A stretch of DNA of 64,000 bases from Valencia hispanica (GCA_963556495.2 OY747702.1:50386286-50450285); one strand, 5' to 3'. Numbered from the stretch's first letter, positions 46,033-58,142 are shown. Made by a program: numbers and translations. The notes: generated by a model not told the origin, from the letters alone.

Positions 46033-47818
46033 TCAATTCAATTCAGTTTATTTATATAGCGCCAATTCACAACAGATGTCATCTCAAGGCACTTAACAAG
46101 AAGTCATTTCAATACATTTATACAAACATTCCAATCAGTTAAAAAGTTTCCTATTTAAGGAATCCCAGCAGATTGCGTCAGTCATTGGCGTGAGATTGGT
46201 CAGACTTTCCAACCACAGCAATCCTTCAGCAATCCCTCATACTGAGCAAGCATGTAGCGACGGTGGAGAGGAAAAACTCCCCTTTAACAGGAAGAAACCT
46301 CCAACAGAACCAGGCTCAGTAGGAGCGGCCATCTGCCACGACCGTCTGGGGGTTTGAGAAGACAGAGCAAAGACACAGAAGGAACAGAAGATCTGATATA
46401 AGAGTACTTTCTATGTTACAGAAAGTAAAAAGTTGATAACAGGACACAGTGGATGTTCAGCCACTGGGAGCACCATTCCAGTTGATGCCCCCCGTCCAAC
46501 AGGGCATTCCAGCCAAGCAGGATACCAGACCAGGTATATCTCCTATGGAGAGAAAAACACTGAGAGAACACAAAGTTAACAGTCGAAATAGCAGAATGTA
46601 CTGTAATACAACTGGAGAGTAGTAGTAGAAAGGGAAGTAGTAGAGTGAAGAAAATGAGTAAGTCTTTCCTCCAGCAGTCTAAGCCTATAGCAGCATAACA
46701 ACAGTGCTAGCTCAGGATGACCTTAGCCACTCTAACTATAAACTTAATCAAAAAGGAAAATTTTAAGCCTGGCCTTAAAAGTAAAGAGAGTGTCTGCCTC
46801 ACGGACTAAAGCTGGGAGCTGGTTCCACAGGAGAGGAGCCTGATAACTAAAAGATCTGCCTCCCATTCTACTTTTAGAAATCCTAGGAACTACAAGTAAA
46901 CCTGCAGTCTGAGAGCGAAGTGCTCTGTTGGGAACATATGAAACAATTAGATCTCTGATGTATGATGGAGCTTGATTATTAAGGGCTTTGTTTGTAAGAA
47001 GGAGGATCTTAAATTCTATTCTGGATTTAACAGGAAGAAAATGAAGGGAAGCTAAAACAGGAGATCTGTGACTCTCTTTTTAATATTCATCAGAACTCTT
47101 GCTGCCGCATTTTGGATCAACTGAAGGCTTTTATTAGCATTTTGTGGACTACCTGATAGTAAAGAATTACAGTAGTCCAAGTTTGCGGTAACAAGTGCAT
47201 GGACTAGTTTCTCAGCATCACTCCTGGACAGGATGTTTCTAATTTTAGCAATATTCCGGAGGTGAAAGAAGGAAATCCTAGAAACCTGTTTAATATGGGA
47301 TTTAAATGTCAAGTCTTGGTCAAAAATAACGCCGAGGTTCTTTACGTTATTACTAGGGGCCAATTTAATGCCAACCAGATGAAGTGATTGATTAATCAGT
47401 TTCTGTTTTAGAACTTCTGTTCCAAAGACAGCAACTTCTGTCTTGTCAGAATTTAAAAGCAAAAAGTTTAGATTCATCCATGTTTTTATGTCTTCCAGAC
47501 ATGCCCGTAGTCTACCTAACTGACTGGGTTCATCAGGATTTATGGATAAATATAGTTGTGTATCATCAGCATAGCTGTGGAAATTTGTCCCATGCTGTCT
47601 AATGATTCTACCAATTGGAAGCATATGGTGAAAAGAATTGGTCCAAGCACAGAACACTGTGGAACTCCACAAGTAACCCTTGAGAGTGAAGAAGATTGAT
47701 CATTTAGATGAACAAACTGGAATCTGTCAGACAAATATGATTTAAACCAGCCTAGTGCTGTTCCTTTGATCCCTGCTACATGTTCAAGCCTTTCTAAGAG
47801 AATATTATGATCGACTAT
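46033..47818 (-). mobile_element. LINE A copy inserted inverted inside LINE C
   Basis: Covers the reverse-transcriptase middle to the 3' end in minus orientation: [41 protein letters not shown] and RNILSRSDAEKLV, then the 3' UTR to the terminal repeats at 46033. A 5-bp duplication GTTAT flanks it (46028-46032 and 47819-47823). Its 5' end is truncated in the AAFDTVDH region. Close similarity to 34958-38537 indicates a young insertion. Confidence 0.9.
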
Positions 47819-48570
47819 GTTATGCTGATGATACACAGCTGTACATCTCCATGTCTCCCGATGACACACGGCCAATGGATGCACTTTTTAACTGCATTTT
47901 AGACATCAAATCCTGGATGTAAGAAAACTTTCTCCAGCTCAACCAGGACAAAACTGAAGTTGTAGTCATCGGTCTGAGGCTCAGAGAGAAAAACTTTTAC
48001 CAAAACTACAAACACTGTCTTTTAATCCCTCTTTACAAGTAAAGATTTTTTACTCTGAGCTTACTTTTATTCCTCACGTAAAAAATATTACTAAAATAGG
48101 TTTTTATCAACTAAGATAAGAACATTGCCAGAGTCCGCCTCATTCTCTCTCGGGCCAAAAAGAGTATATCAGGTTTACAACTACTACAAAATTCAGCAGC
48201 ACGTGTTCTTACGAAGACCAGGAGGCGGGAGCATATTACACCGGTCTTAAAATCATTGCATTGGCTCCCCGTGCGTTTTAGGATCGATTTAAAGGTTATT
48301 TTAATGGTTTTTAAGTGTCTTAATGGTCTTGGGCCTTCTTATTTTTCTGAACTGCTTTTACCATATAAACCTTCGTGGTCTCTGCGCTCCTCTGGCAGCC
48401 GTCTCCTTGTCACCCCAAAAGTTAGGACACACACACATGGCGAGGCGTCTTTCCAGTTTTATGGCCCTCACCTCTGGAACAGGCTGCCAGAGGACCTCAA
48501 GGCCGTGGAGAACGTTCATGTTTTTAAGAGCAGGCTCAAGACTCTCCTTTTCAGCCTATCTTTTAACTGA
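47819..48570 (+). pseudogene. LINE C ORF2, part 2: reverse transcriptase end and C-terminal region
   Basis: Resumes at [10 protein letters not shown] degraded stretch of more than 300 bases follows, then an open end at 48256-48570 with HWLPVRFRIDLKVILMVF, LNGLGPSYFSELL, TPKVRTHTHGEASFQF and LWNRLPEDLKAVENVHVF. It ends at the stop at 48568-48570. Confidence 0.85.
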
Positions 48571-49139
48571 TTATTATTTATTACTGTTTGTTTATTTGCT
48601 CTGCATGTTTTATATGATTATATTCTTATCAGTGTTTTACTATTTAATCTTAGCACATCAATTTACTGTTTATTTTTATACTTTAATTTATCTTAATCCC
48701 CATTCCAGTGTTTCCTCTGTGGGAGCCCTCTGCCCCGGGAGCGGTGGTCAGCTGTGGCTGCCCGGGTGCTCTCCAGGTGGAGCTTGGGTGGAGGTGGGGA
48801 TCTTGGCCTTGCCTCCACTGGGGGCCCTGTGTCAGCGCCACGGCTGCTGCTGTTGATCTACCGCTGCCGGGGCAGATGGCTCCTCTGATGGCATTTCCTT
48901 GCATGGTTTATCTGCACTCGGCCCAATGTCCTTTTTTACTTTTGCTTTTCACTGTGTGTGTGCATGGGAATTGGGTTGGGGGGAGGGGGGTATAACTGTG
49001 ACCATGCATTTAAATCTGTTGGGGAGGGAAGGGAAGGGAAGATGGTTTTATATTGGGTCATTTTAATCTGTAAAGCACGTTGTGATGCAACTTCTTGTAT
49101 GAAAGTGCTTTATAAATAAAGTTTGATTTGATTTGATTT
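48571..49139 (+). mobile_element. LINE C 3' UTR
   Basis: A GC-rich patch (48710-48900) precedes the conserved end AAAGCACGTTGTGATGCAAC and ATAAATAAAGTTTGATTTGA. The same region occurs inverted at 5249-5770 and 52572-53150, which defines the family end. Confidence 0.85.
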
Positions 49140-50342
49140 GGTCTCTCAGGCACGGTACTAAACTGGTTCAAAACGTACTTAGAGAACAGGAAGTACTTTG
49201 TGTCAATAGGTAACTTTACATCTGAGCAGACAGGAATTACATGTGGGGTTCCCCAGGGTTCCATCCTAGGACCTTTTTTTTTTACATCTATATGCTCCCA
49301 CTGGCATAGGTAATAAATAACAACAATGCAAGTTACCATAGCTACACAGATGACACACAGATATATATTTGCATGTCACCAGAAGACCAAGGGCCTTGTA
49401 CAGGCTCTTTGCAAATGCATTGAGGAAATTAATGACTGGATGAGCCACAATTTTCTGCAGTTAAACAAAAACAAAACTGAGGTAATTGTCTTTGGAGCTA
49501 AAGAGAAAAGATTGAAGGTCACCACAGGGCTTCAGTCCATACATCTAAAAACCACCAACCACGTCAGAAATCTGGGTATAGTGATGGACTCAGACCTAAA
49601 CTTTGAAAAACACATTAAGGCAATCACAAAATCAGCCTACTATCACCTTAAGAATATCTCAAGGATAAAAGATCTGATGTCTCAGCAGGACCTGGAAAAA
49701 CTAGTCCATGCATTCATCTTTAGTCGGCTTGATTATTGTAACAGCCTCTTTACAGGTCTACCTAAAAAGTCAATTAGGAAACTGCAGTTCTTCCAGAACT
49801 CTCGAATTCTCACTAAGACCAAAAAAGTGGACCATAACAGTCCAGCTCTGAGGTCTTTACACTGGCTGACTGTCTGTCAGAGGATAGACTTCAAAGTTCT
49901 GCCCAGAATGGTTTAGAACCAAAATACATCAGTGATCTCCTGACCCAGTATGAACCTACTCGACCCCTCAGGTCATCTGGATCCAGTCTTTTATCAGTTC
50001 CCAGAGTCAGAACAAGACATGGAGAAGCTGCGTTCAGCTTCTATGCTCCATATGCTTGGAACAAACCCCCAGAAAGCCTCAGATCAGCTGAAACACTCAG
50101 TTTATTTAAATCCAGGTTAAAGACCCACCTGTTCTCAGCTGCTTTTGATTAGGTTTTTATACTAAGTTTTAAATCTGCACAGCTTCTTTTAAGATTCTCT
50201 TAAGATTTTTTTATTTTTTATTTTTTTTAAATCATACTTTTCATTCCTGTACTTTTGCTTTTTCTGCACCCTGCTGTATGTAAAGCACTTTGAATTGTCT
50301 TGTAACATGAATTGTGCTATATAAATAAACTTTCCTTGAATT
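49140..50342 (+). pseudogene. LINE B, part 3: reverse transcriptase end and 3' UTR
   Basis: Continues LINE B after the LINE C insertion: SGTVLNWFKTYLENRKYF, TCGVPQGSILGP, then TQIYICMSPED-like, NKNKTEVIVFGAKEKR, NLGIVMDSDLNFEKHI, SRLDYCNSLFTGLPKKS and LHWLTVCQRIDFKVL. It ends with GTGCTATATAAATAAACTTT. The YADD motif is altered (CYTDDT) and several frameshifts are present. Confidence 0.85.
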
Positions 50343-50530
50343 AATCCCTAATAAATACATATAAATACATGTATTTTTTACGATTGCTGACACACTAAAA
50401 TTAAAACTGGCCCACGGTTTGAAAAACCTAGGAGTCAAGAAGCAAAGCACCAGGCCAAATTTACACAACCATAAGCACATTAACAGGCTCACACTTCAAA
50501 ACAGTAAACACACTTACCATATATACCCAT
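50202..50530 (+). repeat. 329-bp tandem duplication, copy 1
   Basis: Begins AAGATTTTTTTATTT and ends ATACCCAT. It covers the 3' end of LINE B and about 190 bases of flanking sequence. It is identical by eye to the next 329 bases. Confidence 0.95.
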
Positions 50531-50859
50531 AAGATTTTTTTATTTTTTATTTTTTTTAAATCATACTTTTCATTCCTGTACTTTTGCTTTTTCTGCACCC
50601 TGCTGTATGTAAAGCACTTTGAATTGTCTTGTAACATGAATTGTGCTATATAAATAAACTTTCCTTGAATTAATCCCTAATAAATACATATAAATACATG
50701 TATTTTTTACGATTGCTGACACACTAAAATTAAAACTGGCCCACGGTTTGAAAAACCTAGGAGTCAAGAAGCAAAGCACCAGGCCAAATTTACACAACCA
50801 TAAGCACATTAACAGGCTCACACTTCAAAACAGTAAACACACTTACCATATATACCCAT
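50531..50859 (+). repeat. 329-bp tandem duplication, copy 2
   Basis: Direct head-to-tail repeat of 50202-50530 with no difference seen, including the homopolymer-rich start. The sequence then continues as unique DNA at GTCACTGAAA. Confidence 0.95.
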
Positions 50860-51474
<615 letters not shown>

Positions 51475-51565
51475 CCGCACTGTCAGACAGGGTATGTGGG
51501 AAAACAAACAACAAAAAGACAAAAATCACTGTGCCACTCATATCCCTTTTTGTGGTGTTTGATGG

Positions 51566-51620
51566 AAATTCACTGCGATGGACTGGCGACCTGTCCAGGG
51601 TGTACCCCGCCTCCTTTGTT
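51566..51620 (+). mobile_element. Fragment of the 14134/32535 SINE family
   Basis: The short stretch GATGGACTGGCGACCTGTCC followed by AGGGTGTACCCCGCCTC matches the body of the SINE copies at 14134-14503 and 32535-32903, in the opposite orientation. Confidence 0.6.
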
Positions 51621-51779
51621 TTCATTCTTTACCGTTTTAAACATGGGGATATGACACATCCTTTGACATGTGAAATTAACACATAATTAAAGAATGGCAT
51701 TGAATTACCAAAACCACCCAGGTGTATATAAAAAGAAGACCAATCTGTATCTGTGAAGACAGCATTTTCTTTTTTTAAG

Positions 51780-51920
51780 GTTTTGTGGCCACACAGTGGC
51801 CTTTATTTGAAAGTACGACGCTTGGCAAATATCCGTGGGGTGGAAGTGAACCCTGGAAGGCCGCATCCCTCTGAACATGGGGCGCCCGTCTCAACCACTG
51901 TGCTACGCGACACGGCTTTT
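51780..51920 (-). mobile_element. Possible tRNA-derived SINE head
   Basis: On the minus strand GTAGCACAGTGGTTGAGACG is a good A-box match, and GGGTTCACTTCC about 50 bases downstream is close to a B box. No full cloverleaf can be drawn, so a SINE is more likely than a tRNA gene. Confidence 0.45.
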
Positions 51921-52571
51921 ATCCTATTTTTTAACCATGTGCAGTGTAGTGAACCCCGCTGTCTTCAGAATAACAATGTTTATTAGTTAATTTGTAGTGA
52001 GATTAGTTCGATATCTGCGTCATCATCTGTTTAAATGCCCAAGGTAGATGCGCCAGGCACCCAAAGGGCAGTTTGTTTTTTACAGCTGACATTTTCAACC
52101 ACAAGGGGTTGCATACGGAATATAGGGTCGTTTTTTGCAGCCGTCACAATCGACTTATATGTTCGTTTTAATTTGCAGATCGACTGCATGGGGAATTGGT
52201 TCTCATGGATTTGAACTAAACATCAAACCTGCATAATTAAGTCCTGATTAAACCATCCATCTTGGTGCAGAGGAAAACACATGCTGACACGACACTACAA
52301 ACTTCTATTAAGAGAAAACTAAACATTAAACTTTAGGAAGCGACATATGGAGCTAAGCAAACCACCTGGGATATGTCAGTCTGTCATCTAGACAATTACC
52401 ATCACTGCTGAAATTAGCGGCAGAGCATATTAAACCTGGCTCCCTAAAATCTGTCGATCTCATCAGGTAAGCTTTAAAGACACTGTTGTTCTAAAACCTA
52501 AAGCCAGAATTAAAAATATTCATAGCATTTGTTTAAGTTTACAATACAACAAACAGATAGAATTTTTTTTT
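51921..52571. other. Non-coding, nothing recognised
   Basis: No gene or repeat recognised between the SINE-like piece and the LINE C copy. Confidence 0.35.
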
Positions 52572-54562
52572 CAAATCAAATCAAACTTTATTTATACAGC
52601 GCTTTTCAAACCACAACAAAGCTTCTCAAAATGCTTTACAGATTAAAAATGACCCACGACCCCCCCAAAACCCAAAAGTAAAAAACATCCCAACAGCTAT
52701 ACCCCAACCCCCCCATCTCCCATGCACGCACACACATAAAAGCAACAATAGACAAAAGCAAAAAAGGCTAAGTACAGATGAGCCAGGAAACGTCATCATG
52801 GGAGCCATCTACATCGGCAGCAGCAGATCAACGGCAGCAGTCAAGGCACTGACCCAGGGAGCCCAGAAGAAGGAGGGCTGAGACCCCCACCTCCACCCAA
52901 GCACTACTGGAGAGCACCAAGCCAGGCACAGCCGACCACCGCCCCCGAGGCAGAGGGCTCCCACAGAGGAAACACTGGAAGGAAGACTAAAATAAGTTAA
53001 AATATTAAAATTAAAACAATTATAAGATATGATCAAATAAAAATGCAAAGCAGATAAACAATAATTGATAAATAGCCAGCTAAAAGCTAAACTAAAAAGA
53101 ATTCAATAAAATAAAATATGCAGAGAAATTAAACAGATTTTAATAAATAATAATCAGTTAAAAGCTATGTAAAAAAGTTGAGTCTTGAGCCTGCTCTTAA
53201 AAACATGAACGTTCTCTGCGGCCCTGAGGTCCTCTGGCAGCCTGTTCCAGAGGTGAGGGCCATAATAATGGAAAGACACCTCACCATAAGTGTGTGTCCT
53301 GACTTTGGGGGTGACAAGGAGACAGCTGCCAGAGGAGCACAGAGACCGCAATGGTTCATACAGTAAAAGAAATTCTGAAAGATAAGAAGGCCCAAGACCA
53401 TTAAGACACTTAAAAATTATTAAAAGAATCTTAAAATCGATCCTAAAACATACGGGGAGCCAATGCAGTGATTCTAAGACTGGTGTACTGTGTTCCCGCC
53501 TCCTGGTCTTAGTCAGGACACGTGCTGCTGAATTTTGTAAAAGCTGTAAACTTGAGGTAGTCTTTTTGGGAAGACCAAAAAGCAGGGCATTACAGTAATC
53601 AATCCTACTGGTGATAAAAGCATGCATCAGCGTCTGTGTATTGGCCTGAGAGAGAATGGGGCGGACTCTGACGATGTTCTTTAAATGATAAAAACCTACT
53701 TTAGTAATATTTTTGATGTGAGGAATAAAAGTCAGCTCAGAGTAAAAAATTACCCCCAAGTTCTTCACTTGTAGAGAAGGATTAAAAGACAGTGATTTTA
53801 GTTTTGGTAAAAGCTTCTCTCTCTGAGCCTCAGAACCGATGACTAAATCTTCAGTTTTTTCCTGGTTGAGTTGGACAAAGTTTTGTGCCATCTAGGATTT
53901 AATGTCTAAAATGCTGTTAAAAAGGGCATTCATTGGCCGTGTTTCATTGGGAGACATGGAGATGTACAACTGTGTATCATCAGCATAACTGTAAAAGTTA
54001 ACTCCATGTTTTCTGATGACACTGCCAAGAGGGAGCATATAAAGGTTTAGGCACTGGGCCTAAAATCAAACCCTGGGGCACACCACATGTGATCTTGTGG
54101 ACCTTAGAGGAGCAGGTATCTAAACTTACCATAAAAGTCCTGTCTGTAAGATATGATGTGAACCATTTATGAACAGCACCAGCGAGGCCGATCTGTTTTA
54201 AACGAGTTAAAATAATAGTGTGGTCCAGCTGTCTCTGTGCTGTGGTTCACCCTTAAACCAGACTGAAATTTCTCTAGGACATTATGAGCGTTAATAAAAT
54301 CATTAGGTTGAATTAAAAAAAGTTTTTCTAAAACTTTGCTTAAAAATGGTAAGTTAGATACCGGTCAGAAGTTGTTTAAATCATTAAAAGCTAAATTGCT
54401 CTTCTTCAGCAGGGGCCTCACCACCGCCCCTTTAAAGGCGGCAGGAAAGACCCCCGTCTGAAGGGAGCAATTCATCATGGTTAAAATCTCATCCCTAAAA
54501 GATTCATAAAATTGCTTGAAAAATGAAGTGGGGACTGGGTCCAAAACACATGTGGTGGGCCT
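52572..54562 (-). mobile_element. LINE C copy 2, 3' half
   Basis: Minus-strand LINE C, from the CAAATCAAATCAAACTTTAT tail through the 3' UTR to the reverse transcriptase. The frame at 53154-53891 gives NQEKTEDLVIGSEAQREK, NLGVIFYSELTFIPHI, SRIDYCNALLFGLPKKT, LHWLPVCFRIDFKILL and LWNRLPEDLRAAENVHVF. Upstream, [11 protein letters not shown] and CGVPQG-coding stretches are readable but broken. It is cut at 54562 by a retrovirus and resumes at 61114. Confidence 0.88.
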
Positions 54563-54951
54563 TGTTAGGTAATTGTTGTGGTTTACCTAAAACGAGTCAC
54601 ACACAAAAGTCGGAGATAATATGGAGTCAATAAGCTCTGCAGAGGTAGATGTGGATAATCAGTTCTGCAGAGGGAGACCAGGAAAATACTACAAGGAATG
54701 AGCCAACCGTCTGTCTGTTATCAGCTCCTCGTCACTCGTCTCCCTCACTGATCTCATCACTGGTCTCAAAGGTTTTTCACCTCTGCAGGCTCTCTTTATT
54801 TAGTCACACTTCATTAACATATTAAAAGAACAGGATGTCATGCACAAGAGCATGTGACTGAAACCAAAATGACATTTAAAAAGTACATTAGAACTATGTG
54901 ATAAAAACACCCTAAGAAAATAATAATACACCATTATTATTTTCCCTAACA
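54563..54951 (-). repeat. ERV 3' LTR
   Basis: 389 bases, bounded by the TGTTAGG/CCTAACA inverted repeats. On the coding strand it contains AATAAA (plus-strand TTTATT near 54797), a possible poly(A) signal. It is nearly identical to 60726-61113. Confidence 0.93.
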
Positions 54952-54961
54952 TTTCCCCCCT
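54952..54961 (-). promoter_or_regulatory. ERV polypurine tract
   Basis: On the coding strand AGGGGGGAAA directly precedes the 3' LTR, as expected for the plus-strand DNA primer site. Confidence 0.8.
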
Positions 54962-55251
54962 GAAATGTGGTTTTTAAATGTGATCACGAACAACAAAAAG
55001 TTGTAAAATAGGTAACAACTCTAATAATATAAAAATATAAGAATCATAAAAACCAGACAACAAAAGGTTGCAAAATAAGTAGCATCCCAAATTCAAAAAA
55101 GGTAATAAGACATATAACAAAGAAATTGCAAAAGTAAGTAGCAATTTCAAAAAGGTATTTATGCGAGCTTCACCTAGACATCATCCAATTAATCGCTACC
55201 TGAACAGTAGTTTAGATTAATGGAATCATAAAAGGTTTTTACACATGTTAA

Positions 55252-56345
55252 TTACACTTCCTCTTCTTCTTTATTTCTATCTTCATCTTCAAGCCTCTGA
55301 TTAAGAAGAGAGTATTGGACCAATGTGTTAGTTATCATCTTATTCATCATTTGTTTTATACATGGAAGAACACAACTAACAAAAATGCAGAAAAGTATCA
55401 AAATTACAATGAATGGCATAGCTATTTTTCAAAGAACCTGATACCATCTGCCAGTTGTCAGCCAGGCCATGAGATCCCATTGTCCATTACTGCTTTCCTG
55501 TGATTCTAAAAAGTCAGTTAATCCCTGCACCCGGTCATGAATGAGAGTCCAATTATCATGTGTACTAGGAATGTACGTACAACAATGTTCACCAATTACA
55601 GTACAAAGTCCACCTTCAGAAGCAAAAAGAGTGTCCAGAGCTACCCGATGTTGCATCAGCATGGTCTTCATCGCCAGTTTTTCAGGATCGTTGGCCAGCA
55701 GGTTGGACATTTCAGCAAGGATGTCTGTGATGTTTTCCAAAGTCCACCAAACCTCGTTCATCCGTTTTGTCAGACTTGCAATTCCAACAGGTGGGAACAT
55801 GGTGTGGAAGATTCCTTTTGCATCACTGTAGAGAGGTTTTCGTCCACCATTGTCAGAGAACGGGTTGAACACTTGTGGAGGGTTGAATTCCCGTTTATTC
55901 AGCTCTGTAGGTTTAGAAGGTGCTCCATTTTCTGTTATGATGTATGAGGAGGGTTGCAGTCGAGCCAAACTACATGTGCCACACCAATGCTTAGGTAGGT
56001 AGAGGTAGAAAGTGTGACCACACTTCCAGATGTATCCGTCAGGCGTTCCCATGCCAAATTGGGATTATTTAAGGTGGTTGGGACAGCAGTCATCGATGAG
56101 ACTTCTTCAGAATGGTGTGGGATCCATGAACAGACATAACAGCTGGTATTGAAACCTAAACGTTTTGCAGTCAAATTAACTATTTGGTACCAGGTGTTCT
56201 TGAACGCATGGTGGGTTAGAATTTTAGCTCTTCTTTCCTTTGATGTCTGGGCGTCATCAGGTGTGAGGAAAAAGCAGTGGAATAGAGGCAGGCAAACTGC
56301 CAGACAGGAGGGGAGCCAAACTAGTTTCATGTTGGCCAGAGGCAA
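55252..56345 (-). pseudogene. env: ERV env, frameshifted and stopped before its membrane anchor
   Basis: The ORF from 56345 opens with a hydrophobic leader (KLVWLPSCLAVCLPLFHCFF) and a short surface region. Near 56040-56060 the frame must change to continue in the ORF 56052-55429, which holds the transmembrane-subunit ectodomain. That region has a heptad-like helix (LAEMSNLLANDPEKLAMKTM) followed by the CX6CC motif (LCTVIGEHCC), a mark of gammaretrovirus-type Env. An in-frame TGA at 55429-55431 ends it just before a hydrophobic segment that would be the membrane anchor (about 55350-55420). The original frame would end at TAA 55252-55254. The surface subunit is short compared with exogenous gammaretroviruses. 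As it stands no anchored Env can be made. Confidence 0.85.
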
Positions 56346-56747
56346 ATAAGAGGACTAGCCCTCCAAAACAGAGGTTTGACCACTAAGGGGACAGGGATGC
56401 TGTTCGGCTGGGTTTGAGACCAGAGGCCCTATTGGTCACTCTGTCCTTTGTAGCCCAGACTTCCCCACTGTCCCGTGTCTAGTCCCCTAATTGCCTTTGC
56501 AATTTGCAGTTTGAGATGTGTATCCACGAGGGTCTCTCAGCGATTTTCACAGCCGTGGGCGTGGTCAGCAGGACTTCAAAAGGTCCTTCCCAGCGGGGAC
56601 TCGTCCAGTTCTTGTTTTTAAATCACCTTGATGAAAACCCAGTCTCCAGGTTTGATTGGCTTTTCAGGATCCTGCAAAACAGAAGGAGAGATAGGCAGAT
56701 TGTGTGCGCTTTGCACTTCTTTGGCTAGGATAATTATCTTCATGTAA
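56346..56747 (-). other. ERV pol-env junction
   Basis: About 400 bases without a long frame between the pol remnant and env. It probably contains the end of the deleted integrase and the env splice acceptor. None of these could be placed with confidence. Confidence 0.4.
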
Positions 56748-57524
56748 TCAGCTAATGTGATTTCTTATACATGTTAGGCATGTTTTGAAGAAATTTTTTA
56801 AGTATGTTTCCAGGTTGTATGTTGTAAACTGTTGCTGTATTATTGATACCATCCCCCCTGTGGAGGCATGGCAAGGCCCATGGCTCACAAACGCAGCAGC
56901 TTTAAACAGTGATTTGGGTAGGATAGGTTTATTACGAACTTCATAAAGTCCATTTTCATTTAGAATGGCACCTGTTGTTAATAATTCCTCAATTACTGGT
57001 TGAATTCCTAACTCTGCTTCCACAGAGAGGGGATATTCTCTTACTCTGGGTCTAAAATGTGATTTAGCAGTTATTTGAACGGGAGCAATGGATGAGGGTA
57101 GGCCCACATCAGTGGGGCTTTTAGACCATAATGTGTCAGGGACTTCTTTGAGTTGCTTTTCTTCCTCTTCAGTCAATAAGATGGTTTCTGCTTCTGGTCA
57201 TTCTAATGTTGCAATTTTGGTGGTGCAGTGGAGTGGCATGATTAGGGGCAGTCTATATAAACCTGTGGATTCACTGTATTGCCAACTATCTTCTTTATTT
57301 TCTTGCAAAGTTTTAAAATCTTTGGTATTATTTGCTTTTCGCACCATATATCCCAAATCTTTCCAACGTGATGTACTGCTTTTTGTCAGGTATATATGCG
57401 GATCTGTAGGCAAATCAAAGAATGGTTTAAGGCTGGTAGACAGTGTTACTGAGGCAGCTGAATCAGATTTTCCATCAGTAATGATGTATGAGGTGAACAC
57501 TACAGCAGGTGAGAGTTGCATAAA
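56748..57524 (-). pseudogene. pol: ERV pol remnant with large internal deletion
   Basis: In the same frame as gag and protease. A protease-RT linker runs to a TGA at 57198-57200. The first part of reverse transcriptase follows (DVGLPSSIAPVQI, RPRVREYPLSVEAELGI, IEELLTTGAIL), and then abruptly the zinc-binding HHCC start of integrase (SHGPCHASTGGM, then CLTC), ending at a stop at 56748. The RT catalytic core, RNase H and integrase core are absent. Together with the TAG at 57525-57527, this leaves no polymerase or integrase activity. Confidence 0.85.
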
Positions 57525-58142
57525 CTAGTCTTGGAACTTGGGATCAGGTTCAGGCCTCAGAGCCATAGTCACATGTAACTGTGATGTAGGCATGATTTGT
57601 TTGTCGGGTCCAGGAACTACCTGCAAAACTGTGTCCATCATTGTTGTTGTATCTTTAAGGTTTTCTTTAGGTTCAACTCGTAAAGAGTAGTACAGACCGA
57701 GCCCCTGTGGTCTATGAATTGTATTTAGGTAAATGTCATAATTTCCTGTTCTCACAGCCCTCATGCCGTCTCCCACTGGGATAATTGAGATTTTTAGGGC
57801 TGACATTAAGTCTCTGCCTAACAAATTGAGTGGACATTGTGGTGAAATGACTATTGAGTTTTTAGAACTTAACCTAGTTTTTGGATCTGTTATTAACACT
57901 GGTTTAGATAAAAATGAGCGAGTAGTGGCACCATCTGCTGATTTTACCAAAATGCTTTCTTTAGATTCTGGCAGATTAACGCCAGAAGAGATCACCGTTC
58001 TGCAAGCTCCAGTATCACAAAGGAGCTCTACTGTTTGTTCATTAACTTTAAGTGTTATGTAAGGCTTCTCTTTCAGAACATTAAGTAATTCCCAGGTGCC
58101 ACAGCAGTCCACCACCTCATTAGAGGCGGTAAAAGTATCTAG
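57525..58142 (-). CDS. pro: ERV retroviral aspartic protease region
   Basis: An open frame of about 205 codons, in the same frame as gag and directly after its UGA stop. It has the catalytic motif LLCDTGACRTVIS, and further on NLLGRDLMSAL, which matches the LLGRDLL motif of gammaretroviral proteases. The frame ends with TAG at 57525-57527 where it should continue into reverse transcriptase. It would be made only by reading through the gag stop. The nine codons between that stop and the first GTG (58113-58115) are all open. Confidence 0.82.
   Translation of the reverse strand, partial: LDTFTASNEVVDCCGTWELLNVLKEKPYITLKVNEQTVELLCDTGACRTVISSGVNLPESKESILVKSADGATTRSFLSKPVLITDPKTRLSSKNSIVISPQCPLNLLGRDLMSALKISIIPVGDGMRAVRTGNYDIYLNTIHRPQGLGLYYSLRVEPKENLKDTTTMMDTVLQVVPGPDKQIMPTSQLHVTMALRPEPDPKFQD

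Larger units (their letters stand above)
42330..49139 (+). mobile_element. LINE C copy 1, inserted in LINE B
   Basis: A long L2-type LINE with a GC-rich 5' region, ORF1, ORF2 and a 3' end of (TTTGA)n type. Target duplication GGTCT at 42325-42329 and 49140-49144 joins the two halves of LINE B in frame (AAFDTVDH before, SGTVLNWFKTYLENR after). It is interrupted by LINE A at 46033-47818. Many frameshifts and stops show it is dead. Confidence 0.88.

Noticed and set aside
51780..51920. True tRNA gene on the minus strand
   Set aside because: The A and B boxes are recognisable, but the D, anticodon and acceptor stems cannot be formed.
55252..56345. Domesticated functional env (syncytin-like or percomORF-like)
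   Set aside because: A frameshift and a stop before the anchor break the gene in this copy.
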